In this document: positions 1 through 8,827 of the stretch, piece after piece
Numbering within the stretch: the stretch's first letter is position 1
How the letters are laid out: each line of letters opens with the position of its first letter
Assembly: GCA_963695415.1 (NCBI GenBank)
Contig: CAVOGL010000004.1
Location: 62,001 to 126,000, forward strand
Direction: 5' to 3'
Source: CAVXWV01 sp963695415
GTDB taxonomy: Bacteria > Chloroflexota > Anaerolineae > Anaerolineales > UBA4823
Length of the DNA stretch: 64,000 nt
Program-made: the position numbers and the translations under genes
The notes under the pieces: generated by a model
The model's database searches: none
The model's input: the letters and a program-made list of their open reading frames with translations, nothing else
What the model was told of the DNA's origin: nothing

Positions 1-561
1 CAATTAAGAGTTGAACTGCGCCAGATCCATCGCGAGCTGGGGATAACAACAATATATGTAACCCACGACCAGACCGAAGCCCTGGCAATGTCCAACCTTA
101 TCGCGGTGATGTCTGAGGGGAAAATAATTGAACTCGGAACTCCAAGAATGATTTACGACCAGCCTGCCACTGAATTCACAGCCAATTTCGTCGGTTCAAC
201 CAATCAAATTGCTGGAGTGTTATCCGTATCTACTACGAGTGAAGGTTATCGGTTGGTCTCTTCCCCAATTGGGGCAATTATCTGTCCCGTTCCAGAAGAT
301 ATAGCTTCTGGCTCAGAGGTGATTGTTTTAGTCCGGCCTCAAGATGTATCCATTTCCAGGGATAGGATTGAAAAACAAGAAAATGTATTTGTTGCCAGAA
401 TTGTCGAACAAGTATTTCTGGGTGAACATGTGGACTGCCTGTTGGAGGTAGGAGGTAAAATAATTCGAGCTTATTTCAATCCTCGGTATAATATTGAGAA
501 TCACGCAAAATTGTTCATCCATTTTTCTCCCGAAGTTTGCATCGTCATCCCAAAAGAATGA
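1..561 (+). CDS. ABC transporter ATP-binding protein, C-terminal part (5' end outside window)
   Basis: The frame is open from base 1, so this is the 3' part of a gene that begins upstream. The visible protein starts in the nucleotide-binding domain just before the H-loop (VTHDQTEALAM, about residues 20-30), which holds the switch histidine. It then continues into a C-terminal TOBE-type beta domain of about 110 residues. This arrangement is that of importer ATPases of the polyamine/iron/sugar type (PotA, FbpC, MalK relatives); TOBE domains there often sense substrate or regulators. Walker A, signature and Walker B are outside the window, so the substrate cannot be named. It converges on the minus-strand metallophosphoesterase, with 62 bases between them and no clear terminator hairpin. 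Confidence 0.85.
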   Translation, partial: QLRVELRQIHRELGITTIYVTHDQTEALAMSNLIAVMSEGKIIELGTPRMIYDQPATEFTANFVGSTNQIAGVLSVSTTSEGYRLVSSPIGAIICPVPEDIASGSEVIVLVRPQDVSISRDRIEKQENVFVARIVEQVFLGEHVDCLLEVGGKIIRAYFNPRYNIENHAKLFIHFSPEVCIVIPKE

Positions 562-623
562 ACCGAAGCAAGCAAAAATGGCGACGAGCTGTTTTGGGAT
601 TTTCATTTCCTCATCTCGAAAAT

Positions 624-1568
624 TCATTGTCTAAGTGTTATGCCATCCACCAGTTTGCCATCTCTGGCATAAAAGCTGAAATTAATGCAGTTGTTGCTGG
701 CTGTTACCAGCTGGGCTCCATAATCCTCGTTGTATCTGGCTGCGCTGCCTTGCTCGATGAACAGGAATCGACTGATTGGACTGATGGAACGCCACCTGCC
801 TCCAAGTCCATTGACAAAATAGATGATCCCTTCCTTGTTGATTCTTTCATACAGGTGGTCGTGACCGGCAAAAACGGCGTCTGCGCCCCATTCGGCAAAA
901 GACAAGCGCATTTCATCATCCCCGCCTCTTTTTAAAGAAGAAGAGTAGGGCGGGTGATGAAGAAAAACCAGCTTCCACGGGGAGGAGGATTGAGACAAAG
1001 CGGTTTCCAGCCATTTTGCCTGGATTGAACCAGAGCTGCGTCCATCAGGCTCCCTGGGGTCGCTATCCACAATGAAAAAGTGTATTGGTCCTTGTTGAAA
1101 ATCGTAATATCTTTCGTTCCCTGGTAGTGTGAAATAATCAATGTGCCCCTGGAGGTCTGGGTCATTCCAATCGTGGTTGCCTAAAGTCGGAAAGAAACGG
1201 TTTTCTGTGGATGTGTTTTGATAACCACCGTAATAGGGGAAGATGTAATCGGAGTAATACTGACCAATGTTCGTGTCGATTGTGCTGGTTTCTCCGTCAG
1301 GATAATTGTTATCGCCTGTGGTGACGATCAGGGCAACATTCCAACTATGGATCATGTTCGCCACATCTCGTTCGGGTTCGCCAGCATCGCCGAAATCGCC
1401 AATTACTGCGAAACGTAAATCATCAGGACAATCGGATGGTTTCGCGGTGATGGGTTCTTTTAGATCATATACTCCCAATCCAACATTCCAAAAATATACC
1501 GCAAAGATCACCAGGATCAAGATGGAGAGGATCAGCCTTAAGTGCTTGAATCGTTTCAGTGTAGCCAT
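624..1568 (-). CDS. Membrane-anchored metallophosphoesterase (purple acid phosphatase-like)
   Basis: Predicted calcineurin-type metallophosphoesterase of 314 residues that hydrolyses phosphate esters outside the membrane. One N-terminal hydrophobic segment (about residues 11-30) follows a basic start and should anchor it with the catalytic domain outside. The dinuclear metal motifs appear in order: IGDFGD, TTGDNNY, LGNHDW, FLHHPPYSS and FAGHDHLYER. This order and the GHDH ending are typical of tartrate-resistant/purple acid phosphatase relatives. The ATG at 1568 is chosen; a TTG nine bases upstream is possible, and neither has a clear ribosome site. The LysM gene lies upstream on the same strand, separated by a strong hairpin at 1580-1618, so this gene probably has its own weak promoter or depends on read-through. 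Confidence 0.85.
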   Translation of the reverse strand: MATLKRFKHLRLILSILILVIFAVYFWNVGLGVYDLKEPITAKPSDCPDDLRFAVIGDFGDAGEPERDVANMIHSWNVALIVTTGDNNYPDGETSTIDTNIGQYYSDYIFPYYGGYQNTSTENRFFPTLGNHDWNDPDLQGHIDYFTLPGNERYYDFQQGPIHFFIVDSDPREPDGRSSGSIQAKWLETALSQSSSPWKLVFLHHPPYSSSLKRGGDDEMRLSFAEWGADAVFAGHDHLYERINKEGIIYFVNGLGGRWRSISPISRFLFIEQGSAARYNEDYGAQLVTASNNCINFSFYARDGKLVDGITLRQ

Positions 1569-1579
1569 ATTGAGCAAAA

Positions 1580-1618
1580 GAAAAGGGGCTGTCTGGTTGA
1601 TATTGACAGCCCCTTTTC
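1580..1618 (-). terminator. Rho-independent terminator after the LysM gene
   Basis: Perfect 14-bp inverted repeat (GAAAAGGGGCTGTC with its complement) around an 11-base loop. On the minus strand it is followed by TTTTGC, and the T-rich end of the stem adds to the U tract. It sits 16 bases beyond the stop of the LysM gene. Confidence 0.85.
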
Positions 1619-1633
1619 AGACCTCCAAAGGAA

Positions 1634-2797
1634 CTATGGGATTTGTATTGTCTGCCCGGGGGTCAAGACATATGGTGCCGTGAGGTTATTGGTGAAAATG
1701 ATCGCTTCCGGGAAGACGTCGCCAAATTTACAGGCGATTGTGTGCACAGAATCCCCTTTTTCGACCGTGTACACCGCTGGATGGCTGAGCAGCTGGCGCT
1801 TTGCCGGGAAGGGATTCCCACTGACAGGAATTTTCAAAACCATTCCGGGTTGTAAAACAGAGTAGTATTTCAGGTTGTTCAGGATAAGCACATCGGTTGG
1901 ATTGAGGTCGAACCTGCGTGAAATGCAGTAAACAAATTCACCGCGCTGGATGGCGTATGTCTTGGGGACCTGTAATAAGGATTCTGGGATTTCAACAACC
2001 GCTGCCTGGTTTGAGCCATTTCCAGTTCCGCTCTCTTGAGTATCTGCTCCACCAGTTGTATCTGCAGTATTTGCATCAGAATCGGATGTTGAGGCATCAT
2101 CAGGTGTTGATTTACTCTCAGATCCGGTCGAGGTCTCGCCTGACTCTTCAGGCTCTCCAGTTATCTCTTCGGGTTGAGAAGCATCCACCGAATCAGTTTC
2201 ACCGGGTTCTGTAGACCCAGTTTCTGCCTGTGAATCGCCATCACCGGAAACGATAGTCTCCCCTTGTTCAACCATATTCCAAGACAGGTTTTGAGGGTCC
2301 CACTGATAGGTGATGGTGTTCTCAACATTGATGAGCACCCAATTTCCATCTGCTGTTTGCTGAGGCGGTTCACCATTCGTGTTCCCGATGATGTCTGCTG
2401 GTACTGCGGGCATCCAGGTGCTTTGATCCTCGCTAAGAACATATACAATGATGCCTTGTTCGTTAATCAGAACTCCCTCGTCCATCACCAGCAGCAGTAC
2501 CTGCTCGCTATCTGGGATTTCCGGGTAATTTCCGGTTTCAGCACCAACCACCGGGTCACCGGTCTCAGATCCATCGCTTTCCCCACTTCCAGGCTCCAGG
2601 TCTGCGGACTCGCCGGCAACCTGGGTTGCTGCCTTGGCTTCTATTTCTGTGATTTCCATCTCAGTGGGAGTAATTTCCTGGACCAGTTCGGATTGTTTTC
2701 CGGATTGCCAAAATATAATCACTGCGAAGAGCAACAATACCAGTAGAATACCCAGCTTGACCAGATCGGTAGTTTCAAATTTCTTTTTCTCATTCAT
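1634..2797 (-). CDS. Membrane-anchored protein with two C-terminal LysM domains
   Basis: Protein of 387 residues. A short cytoplasmic N-terminus is followed by one membrane segment (about 12-31), then about 240 residues of low-complexity linker rich in Glu, Ser, Thr, Gly and Asp, then two LysM modules (about 280-326 and 340-387). Both carry the LysM pattern (YxIQRGE/YTVEKGD ... LNNL/TNNL ... LxPGxxxxIP). LysM binds N-acetylglucosamine glycans, so it probably ties the cell surface to peptidoglycan or glycans. No catalytic domain is visible. The ATG at 2797 is chosen because AGGTGG lies six bases before it; a GTG at 2806 is in frame but overlaps that site. The linker contains a segment around residues 80-160 that looks folded but is not recognised. 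Confidence 0.85.
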   Translation of the reverse strand: MNEKKKFETTDLVKLGILLVLLLFAVIIFWQSGKQSELVQEITPTEMEITEIEAKAATQVAGESADLEPGSGESDGSETGDPVVGAETGNYPEIPDSEQVLLLVMDEGVLINEQGIIVYVLSEDQSTWMPAVPADIIGNTNGEPPQQTADGNWVLINVENTITYQWDPQNLSWNMVEQGETIVSGDGDSQAETGSTEPGETDSVDASQPEEITGEPEESGETSTGSESKSTPDDASTSDSDANTADTTGGADTQESGTGNGSNQAAVVEIPESLLQVPKTYAIQRGEFVYCISRRFDLNPTDVLILNNLKYYSVLQPGMVLKIPVSGNPFPAKRQLLSHPAVYTVEKGDSVHTIACKFGDVFPEAIIFTNNLTAPYVLTPGQTIQIP

Positions 2798-2842
2798 AGG
2801 TTCCACCTGATTTCCCTTTTTCCGTCAATGCAAATTCATAGA

Positions 2843-3391
2843 TCAATAACTGAGAATTCTGGGTAATTCTTTAGCTTGTTTGATCCAATCCTCAACCTGG
2901 TTGATTCCTGGCAGTTGGCGCACACGCTGGTGTTCGGAGTTGATCTGATTAAGTTTATTGTATAGATTTTCCGGATTCCGTTGTGCCAGTTCAAGTACCG
3001 TATCTACACCGGCTACCTCAAGAATCTCAGCATATTCAGACCCAATACCTTTGACCCGGAACAAATCAACCTGATTTACCCATTTGAGGATCAATGATTC
3101 TGGGATAGCAGTTTGTTCAGCGATTTCCGATCTGCCTTTTCGCGTCGCTCCCCTTTCCAGGAGAGCCTGCGGGTTTACAATCCCGATTTCCCTCAGGCGA
3201 GAACCATATGTCGTACCAATTCCCTCGATAAATTCAATATCCTGTCTGGCTTTTGCACCTGCCATCATTGGTGCTTCTTGTTCACTTGACCCATCCCCTT
3301 CTATATCCTCCAGAACCCATTCCGGATCATCATCCAAAGAATCAGGTTTTTGTGTCTCTTGTGAGATCTGCTTCTTGAATTTCCGCATCAT
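2843..3391 (-). CDS. Helix-hairpin-helix (DUF4332-like) protein, possibly the C-terminal half of a split gene
   Basis: Protein of about 182 residues with an acidic N-terminus (many Asp/Glu to about residue 50) and two repeats of helix-hairpin-helix type. The motifs include IEFIEGIGTTYGSRL, a hairpin with IGIVNPQALLERG, then FRVKGIGSEYAEIL and VDTVLELAQ. This is the pattern of DUF4332/RPA1609-like proteins, predicted to bind DNA or serve as protein scaffold. It overlaps the upstream 177-residue membrane protein by about 50 bases in another frame, and the chosen ATG at 3391 has only a weak GGATGG before it. One base removed from the A5 run at about 3345-3349 would join both into one protein of about 340 residues, which I consider more likely than an independent start. 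Confidence 0.6.
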   Translation of the reverse strand: MMRKFKKQISQETQKPDSLDDDPEWVLEDIEGDGSSEQEAPMMAGAKARQDIEFIEGIGTTYGSRLREIGIVNPQALLERGATRKGRSEIAEQTAIPESLILKWVNQVDLFRVKGIGSEYAEILEVAGVDTVLELAQRNPENLYNKLNQINSEHQRVRQLPGINQVEDWIKQAKELPRILSY

Positions 3392-3875
3392 CGATGATAT
3401 TTCCATCCATATCCATGACGCCTTCTTCGAGTTCCTCTTCATCCCCAAGAAGTACAGCTGCGGTTATGCCTGCAGCGGCGACCTCGGATATCGAGATTTC
3501 TGATGACCTGTTATCCAGGGGGGTCCACTCACTCTCTTCGGAAACTTCATCTACTATTTCAGTATCAAGAACCACGGTCGGCAGATCCTTATCGGCAGGC
3601 TCATTATCTTCAACCAGGCTTTGTTCCTCTTCATAGATGAACCCACTCTCACCTGTGGGTTCTTCCAATGTTTCATCCACCACAGTATCAGCGATCGGCA
3701 ATTCTCCAGTTTCCAGGAATGTCACCTGAGCTTGCAGCTCATCATTTTCACTGCGAACCTGTTTTAATTCAGATTCTAATTTTCGAGACTTGTTTCTAAG
3801 AAAAAAGAAATCAAATGCCCACTCAATTCCAAATCCCAAGATCACCCCAACGATTAATGCAATGGCTACGTTCAT
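3342..3875 (-). CDS. Membrane/coiled-coil acidic protein, probably N-terminal half of the split helix-hairpin-helix gene
   Basis: Protein of 177 residues. An N-terminal membrane segment (about 2-22, glycine- and isoleucine-rich) is followed by a basic stretch, a short coiled coil (about 30-60, LESELKQVRSENDELQAQV) and a long acidic region with DDE-rich clusters. The ATG at 3875 is preceded by GGAGGTGG eight bases upstream. It ends in an acidic tail that reads smoothly into the acidic N-terminus of the following helix-hairpin-helix frame if one A is removed near 3347. The layout (anchor, coiled coil, acidic linker, then DUF4332-like module) makes sense as a single membrane-tethered protein. 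No enzymatic motif is seen. Confidence 0.6.
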   Translation of the reverse strand: MNVAIALIVGVILGFGIEWAFDFFFLRNKSRKLESELKQVRSENDELQAQVTFLETGELPIADTVVDETLEEPTGESGFIYEEEQSLVEDNEPADKDLPTVVLDTEIVDEVSEESEWTPLDNRSSEISISEVAAAGITAAVLLGDEEELEEGVMDMDGNIIDDAEIQEADLTRDTKT

Positions 3876-3983
3876 GTTTTCCACCTCCGTACAAACTTTG
3901 TCTAAAGTTTTACTCGTTTTTATTATATATTCATTGTTCTAAATCTACCATATCTAGGTGCATCTTTTATGCCAGCTGACAAC

Positions 3984-4011
3984 AAAAAGGACCTGATTTC
4001 AGGTCCTTTTT
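3984..4011 (-). terminator. Rho-independent terminator of the ABC operon
   Basis: Perfect 13-bp stem (AAAAAGGACCTGA and its complement) with a very small loop and a T5 end on either strand, so it can act in both directions. It follows the stop of the ATP-binding protein at 4044 by 33 bases. Confidence 0.85.
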
Positions 4012-4043
4012 GCTGTGAGTCTCATATATGATCAGCCAAAATA

Positions 4044-4850
4044 TTAGTCGAGAAGTTGATAGTCCTTTCTGGTTTCTGCGAACACGTCCAGCTCTTCTAC
4101 AGGAATTCCGGGTTGGGTTCCAAAACCTCCTTGAGCCAACGCGCAAATCCTTACTGGATCCTCGATCACTTCAACAACCTTGCCATCCATCATCTGGATC
4201 ACTTTATCCACGAAGCGCACCATGCGTAAATCATGGGTCACTATGATACCCGCTTTATTCTGTTCGTGAATCAGATTAGAAAAAATCTCCACAACCTGGT
4301 AAGCGCGTTCCGTGTCGAGGCTGGCGGTTGGCTCGTCGGCAAGGACAAGGCTTGGATTGTGGATCAAGGATCTGGCAATGGCGACGCGCTGCCTCTGCCC
4401 TCCTGATAGTTGATTGGGAAGGTTATTCATGCGGTCAGAAATACCTAGCCTATCAACCAGATCCAGGACTTTTTTCTTGCCTTCCTTGTTATACATCCCA
4501 TTTAAGCGCAGCATCATGGCGATATTCTCCTGTACCGTCAGGAAGGGTACCAGGTTGTTTGATTGGAATGTAAAGCCTATTCTTTGCCGGCGGAAGCGAA
4601 CGCGCTCATTGTCACTCATGCTTGCGAGGTCCTGCCCATCGATCATAACCTTTCCACTGGTTGGCGCCAGCAATGCTGCCAGCATTGCAAGCATGGTGGT
4701 TTTTCCCGATCCGCTGGGTCCTACCAGGGCGGCAAATTCTCCCGCCTTTATTTCTATATTCGCATCATCTACTGCATTTACTATTAAATCTCCGGTGCGA
4801 TATATCTTATTTACAGATTCTGTCCGAACAATGGTTTCTTTCGTTTCCAT
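4044..4850 (-). CDS. ABC transporter ATP-binding protein, MacB/LolD type
   Basis: ATPase of 268 residues that should pair with the FtsX-type permease encoded just upstream. Visible motifs: Walker A GPSGSGKTT (about 43-51), Q-loop in TFQSNNLVPF, signature LSGGQRQR (about 147-154), Walker B with catalytic Glu LVLADEPTASLD (about 166-177) and switch His IVTHDLRM. The spacing of a short linker after Walker A and the absence of a TOBE domain fit the LolD/MacB group, which drives mechanotransmission or lipoprotein/peptide export rather than import. A 40-residue tail after the H-loop is unassigned. It is translated from the same transcript as the permease (23-base gap). Substrate unknown. Confidence 0.9.
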   Translation of the reverse strand: METKETIVRTESVNKIYRTGDLIVNAVDDANIEIKAGEFAALVGPSGSGKTTMLAMLAALLAPTSGKVMIDGQDLASMSDNERVRFRRQRIGFTFQSNNLVPFLTVQENIAMMLRLNGMYNKEGKKKVLDLVDRLGISDRMNNLPNQLSGGQRQRVAIARSLIHNPSLVLADEPTASLDTERAYQVVEIFSNLIHEQNKAGIIVTHDLRMVRFVDKVIQMMDGKVVEVIEDPVRICALAQGGFGTQPGIPVEELDVFAETRKDYQLLD

Positions 4851-4873
4851 GATTAATTTTACTTCTCCAATTC

Positions 4874-6025
4874 TTATGAACTTAATCCTACCGCCGTCAG
4901 AGGTTCCGCCTTTGTTGCCATCCAGACAGATACCAATCCCCCAATTGGTCCAATGACAAGTAATGAAGCAATAGCTGCTGTTGCAGATTGGCGGGTGAAA
5001 AGCACAGGCACCTGGTCAGGTAATCCCAGAGAGAGTCCAAAAGTAACCAGGGCTCCAATAAAAACCCCCGTGATGGTGACCAGCAGAATTTGGGTGATTA
5101 CACTGGAGCTGACAGTCCGGTTGCTCGTACCAATTGCTTTCAGCATGCCTATATTCGGGATCTTCTGCAGGGTTTGTATTTGAAAGAAACCACCAATCAC
5201 AAGGATTCCGATGAGCAGAGTAAAACCACGCTGTGTGTTCAAAGTACTCTGTTGGGCGGCATACCCCGGAGTTGCTTCGTAAGCGGTTACCCGGTCTGCC
5301 ACTTCGATGTTTGCAACCTGGTCGACCAGGAAATTCTGCATAGATTCTATGTTTGTTGGATCATCCAGTTGTACGACAAAAATATTGTAAGCAAGGGGAT
5401 TATTGCTTCCGGCGACTTGACCTGGTTTGACCTTATTCCATATTTCCATCGGTAGGAAAACGGCGGGTTGGAAAAAGTACTGCCTGCCGTCTGTTATACC
5501 GACAACCTGGATGTCGAAGTACTCTTCTTCGGAACCCTGGTTCGATTTAATCGTGATCTTATCACCAAGCTGGATTCCGGCTTGTTTCGCCATTTTGCCA
5601 TCAATTATCGCCTCACTCGATCGTGAGCTGCGAAAGCTTCTACCCTGTAAAGCTGCTGCACCACCGGGTTTTCCTGGTTCCACACCGATCAAGGATACAT
5701 CCACATCTTCTCTCGAGTCCGGGAACACCAGGGTAGCGTTGCTCAGCCCAACCGGACCTACATCATAGATTCCTGGTAATCGTTCAACTTTACGAAGAGT
5801 GGATCGGTCCAAACGGCTGGTAAGTGTTGAAAGCTTTACATTCTCTTGGAAGACAACCAGCTCACCATCCAGTTTCGAGATGTATTCCCTGTTTGCGGTG
5901 GCAAGTCCTTCTGCCAGACCTGCAATAAAAAGTACCAGGGTGGTTATCAGCGCAATTACCATGCTGAATAGCATAAACCTTCCTTTATTGCGCCAGATTT
6001 CTTTGAATGCCAGATAAAAAGCCAT
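4874..6025 (-). CDS. FtsX-like ABC transporter permease (DevC/MacB type)
   Basis: Permease of 383 residues. The first membrane segment is at about 18-40, followed by about 220 extracytoplasmic residues forming the MacB-PCD-like periplasmic core (about 45-250). Three membrane segments follow near the C-terminus (about 265-285, 310-335 and 350-370). This 1+3 arrangement is that of FtsX-family permeases such as DevC and MacB. The ATG at 6025 follows GGAGG at seven bases. It is the first gene of a two-gene operon with the ATPase and has a good promoter at 6057-6085. No adaptor (HlyD/MacA) protein is linked here, so the export route and cargo stay open. Confidence 0.88.
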   Translation of the reverse strand: MAFYLAFKEIWRNKGRFMLFSMVIALITTLVLFIAGLAEGLATANREYISKLDGELVVFQENVKLSTLTSRLDRSTLRKVERLPGIYDVGPVGLSNATLVFPDSREDVDVSLIGVEPGKPGGAAALQGRSFRSSRSSEAIIDGKMAKQAGIQLGDKITIKSNQGSEEEYFDIQVVGITDGRQYFFQPAVFLPMEIWNKVKPGQVAGSNNPLAYNIFVVQLDDPTNIESMQNFLVDQVANIEVADRVTAYEATPGYAAQQSTLNTQRGFTLLIGILVIGGFFQIQTLQKIPNIGMLKAIGTSNRTVSSSVITQILLVTITGVFIGALVTFGLSLGLPDQVPVLFTRQSATAAIASLLVIGPIGGLVSVWMATKAEPLTAVGLSS

Positions 6026-6056
6026 ATTACCTCCTCAAGTTTTACGTTCTTATGAA

Positions 6057-6085
6057 ATGATATCTTAATGTCTATATGTTGTCAA
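6057..6085 (-). promoter_or_regulatory. Sigma70-type promoter of the FtsX/ATPase operon
   Basis: On the minus strand TTGACA (6085-6080), a 17-base spacer and TATCAT (6062-6057). The -35 is a perfect match and the -10 matches five of six. It lies 31 bases before the start codon at 6025. Confidence 0.7.
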
Positions 6086-6236
6086 GGTATTGCACAGTAT
6101 TGATTTACAAAATGCTCCAGTTGCCAGCTCAAATTAAACTAATCCCTTGCATCGCACCAGCTGCATATTGATGCCCATTGACGCCGGCGCCTTAAACCAG
6201 TATCCTCATAGTATCTGTTGCGCTTCGAGGTTGTCC

Positions 6237-7337
6237 ATGGCATTGAGCATAGGCATCATCGGTTTACCAAACGTGGGAAAAAGCACTCTGTTCAACGCGC
6301 TGACCCAGTCTCAGAACGCGGAAGTGGCAAACTACCCCTTTTGTACTGTGCAGCCCAATAAAGCCATAGTCCCTTTGCCGGATTGGCGCCTGGATCAATT
6401 GGCTGACCTGGTTAAAGTTCCCCACATTATTCATGCAGCTATCGAGTTTGTTGACATCGCCGGACTGGTCAGGGACGCCCACAAGGGAGAAGGGCTGGGG
6501 AACCAGTTTCTTGGGCATATCCGCGATACCGACGCCATCCTGCATGTCGTGCGTTGTTTTGAGGACCCCAATGTGGTTCATGTCAGTGCTCAACTGAATC
6601 CTCAAGATGATATCGAAATCATTAACCTCGAACTCGCCATGGCAGACCTCGAACAGTTAGATAGAAAGATTGAAAGGCTGTCCAGCCAGGTCAAAGGGGA
6701 TAAGAAGCTGGTTGATGTGTTGGAATTATGCACATCTATTCGTTCACACCTTTCATCAGGCAAGCCGGTAAGCGCCTATCCAGGAAAAGACCATGATGAC
6801 TTTTCCGCGTTGGTTAAAGAACTGCGCTTCCTGACCGCAAAACCTGTCATTTTCGTCGCGAATGTGGATGAATGCGGAATGGTGAACCAAAATCGTTTTG
6901 TGGATGAGACCATGCAGGCAGCAGCGAAGTCGTCTGCAGAGACCATCCCTTTTTGTGCAAAATTGGAAGCTGAAATCCTGGAATTTGAGGGCGAAGAGCG
7001 TTTGGAAATGATGGAAATCGCTGGAATTTCAGAAAACGGGCTTGCGCGTGTGATTCGCAAAAGTTTTGATGTGCTGGGTCTGATCAGTTTTTTCACCAAG
7101 AATGAAAATGAAGTTAGAGCCTGGGAAATCCCACAGGGGACAAAAGCCTCGAGAGCAGCTGGTGTGATCCATACGGATTTTGAGCGAGGTTTCATCCGGG
7201 CAGAAGTGGTACCCTTCGACACTTTTGCGGAACTCGGTTCGGATACCAAAATAAGGGCTGCAGGAAAACTTCGTCTCGAAGGCAGGGATTATGTTGTCCA
7301 GGACGGTGACATCATTTTCTTCCGCTTTAATGTCTAA
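6237..7337 (+). CDS. ychF: Redox-regulated ATPase YchF (Obg-related)
   Basis: YchF/OLA1 family nucleotidase of 366 residues; these proteins bind ribosomes and prefer ATP over GTP. The sequence starts at once with the P-loop GLPNVGKSTLFNALT (about 8-22). It continues with the G3 region FVDIAGLVRDAHKGEGLGN, a coiled-coil insert (about 130-165), FVANVDE in the place of the usual NKxD, and a C-terminal TGS domain with AWEIPQGTKA and HTDFERGFIRAEV. Length matches the family (about 363). The ATG at 6237 is preferred over one 90 bases upstream because GAGG lies six bases before it and the family starts there. It stands alone between divergent genes, consistent with a housekeeping role. Confidence 0.96.
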   Translation: MALSIGIIGLPNVGKSTLFNALTQSQNAEVANYPFCTVQPNKAIVPLPDWRLDQLADLVKVPHIIHAAIEFVDIAGLVRDAHKGEGLGNQFLGHIRDTDAILHVVRCFEDPNVVHVSAQLNPQDDIEIINLELAMADLEQLDRKIERLSSQVKGDKKLVDVLELCTSIRSHLSSGKPVSAYPGKDHDDFSALVKELRFLTAKPVIFVANVDECGMVNQNRFVDETMQAAAKSSAETIPFCAKLEAEILEFEGEERLEMMEIAGISENGLARVIRKSFDVLGLISFFTKNENEVRAWEIPQGTKASRAAGVIHTDFERGFIRAEVVPFDTFAELGSDTKIRAAGKLRLEGRDYVVQDGDIIFFRFNV

Positions 7338-7373
7338 AACACTTCGAGCGCAAAAAGAGATTGGAGGTGCAGG

Positions 7374-8627
7374 TTGTCGGTTACCCCAGGAAAATTAAAG
7401 GCAGTTATCATCGGTGTTGGTCATCGTTCGATGTATTATGCCTCGTATGCTCAATCCCATCCCGACCAGCTGGAAATTGTTGGAGCCGCAGATCCCAACC
7501 CTCAACGTTTACAGCAGGCTCAAAAGGTTTTCTCGATTCCTCATGATTGTTGCTATGAGTTTGCTGAAGCTCTGGCAGATGTTCCGAAGTTCGCTGATTT
7601 TGCCATCAATGGGACCATGGATCACCAGCACGTGTTGACATCACTACCGCTGCTGAACAGTGGGTATCATTTGCTCTTAGAAAAGCCTTTTGCTATTAAT
7701 GAACAGGAACTGTGGCAGCTGGTCGATTTAGCCAGGGATAAAGATCGCAAAGTTGTCATTTGCCATGTGCTTCGACACACTCCCTTTTACGCCTCCATCC
7801 GTGAAAAAGTATTAAATGATGAGATAGGAGATATCATCAATGTCCAGGCTGTCGAGCACGTTTCCTACCACCATATGGCTGTGGGATATATTCGCGGCAA
7901 GTGGCGTAAAAAGAGCACAACCGGTTCGAGTATGTTACTGGCGAAATCCTGCCACGACCTCGACATCATCTCCTGGATGAAGAGCGGGATCAAACCTTTG
8001 AGCGTTGCCAGTTTTGGGTCGAATTTCCAATTCAGGCAGGATAAAGCTCCCCACAATGCTGGCAATCGATGCATCGTTGACTGCGAAATCGAAGCAGATT
8101 GCTTGTATTCAGCCCGGAAACATTATCTTGACCATCCTGAACGCTGGTCCTTTTATGTATGGGATTCTTTGGAGCAATTGGATGACATTAGTGAAGTCGA
8201 CAGGATCGAATCCTTGAGAACCAGCCCATATGGTTTGTGCGCCTGGAAAACAGACATGGATGTGGTCGACCACCAGTCTGTTGTAATCGAGTTCGCCGAT
8301 GGCTGTACAGGCACGTTGAACATGATTGGTGGCAGTGCAAAACCATCCAGGATATTGCACCTGGTTGGCACGCGAGGTGAGATACAGGGAGCGTTTGAAG
8401 ATAACCGTTTTGTGATACGGCACATTGACACACGCCCGGGGCACGAATATTCTGAGGAATTGTGGGACCTGGAAACTGCTGGCGATTCCAGCGGTTCACG
8501 GGGAGGGCATGGCGGAGGAGATCTGCGGTTGATGGAGGATTTCATCCGCATCTTGCGAGGTGAGAAACCGTCTATTTCGACTACTGATCTGGATGAACTC
8601 GATCAGCAGCCATTTGATAGCCTTTAG
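7374..8627 (+). CDS. Gfo/Idh/MocA family oxidoreductase
   Basis: NAD(P)-dependent sugar dehydrogenase family protein of 417 residues. An N-terminal Rossmann fold (about 1-130) has the nucleotide-binding turn VIIGVGHRSM and the catalytic-loop hallmark LLEKPFA (about 102-108), in which the Lys acts in hydride transfer. An alpha/beta substrate domain follows, containing KSCHDLDIISW (about 184-194), where the His/Asp pair usually orients the sugar. The TTG start at 7374 is chosen because GGAGGT lies five bases before it. The cytosolic enzyme probably acts on a sugar or inositol derivative. No neighbouring gene pins down the substrate. Confidence 0.9.
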   Translation: MSVTPGKLKAVIIGVGHRSMYYASYAQSHPDQLEIVGAADPNPQRLQQAQKVFSIPHDCCYEFAEALADVPKFADFAINGTMDHQHVLTSLPLLNSGYHLLLEKPFAINEQELWQLVDLARDKDRKVVICHVLRHTPFYASIREKVLNDEIGDIINVQAVEHVSYHHMAVGYIRGKWRKKSTTGSSMLLAKSCHDLDIISWMKSGIKPLSVASFGSNFQFRQDKAPHNAGNRCIVDCEIEADCLYSARKHYLDHPERWSFYVWDSLEQLDDISEVDRIESLRTSPYGLCAWKTDMDVVDHQSVVIEFADGCTGTLNMIGGSAKPSRILHLVGTRGEIQGAFEDNRFVIRHIDTRPGHEYSEELWDLETAGDSSGSRGGHGGGDLRLMEDFIRILRGEKPSISTTDLDELDQQPFDSL

Positions 8628-8764
8628 TGCAGACAGATCGATGGAAAAAGGCACGATAGAAAATATTCAATGGGTTGATTAGAACATTCTCCGTTTTGAG
8701 TGATTGGTATGTAATTAATTTTAGATTTCCAATTAATTCAGGTAAAAAATTATTCTCTCATCCA

Positions 8765-8793
8765 TTGACTGATTTGGTCGAATTATCTAAAAT
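8765..8793 (+). promoter_or_regulatory. Sigma70-type promoter for the marR-ABC operon
   Basis: TTGACT at 8765-8770, a 17-base spacer, TAAAAT at 8788-8793 (five of six matches in each box). Transcription should begin near 8800, inside or next to the palindromes at 8802-8827. Confidence 0.65.
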
Positions 8794-8801
8794 GGTTCGA
8801 A

Positions 8802-8827
8802 CAGTTAACTGTTAATATTATTAACTG
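8802..8827 (+). promoter_or_regulatory. Candidate MarR operator (nested palindromes)
   Basis: GTTAAT-ATT-ATTAAC at 8811-8825 is a perfect palindrome. CAGTTAA (8802-8808) pairs with TTAACTG (8821-8827) around it. AT-rich dyads of this size are typical MarR-family sites, and this one overlaps the expected transcription start and sits 14 bases before the marR start codon. Confidence 0.55.

Noticed and set aside
537..935. Plus-strand ORF opposite the metallophosphoesterase
   Set aside because: It is a shadow of a gene with clear conserved motifs on the other strand.
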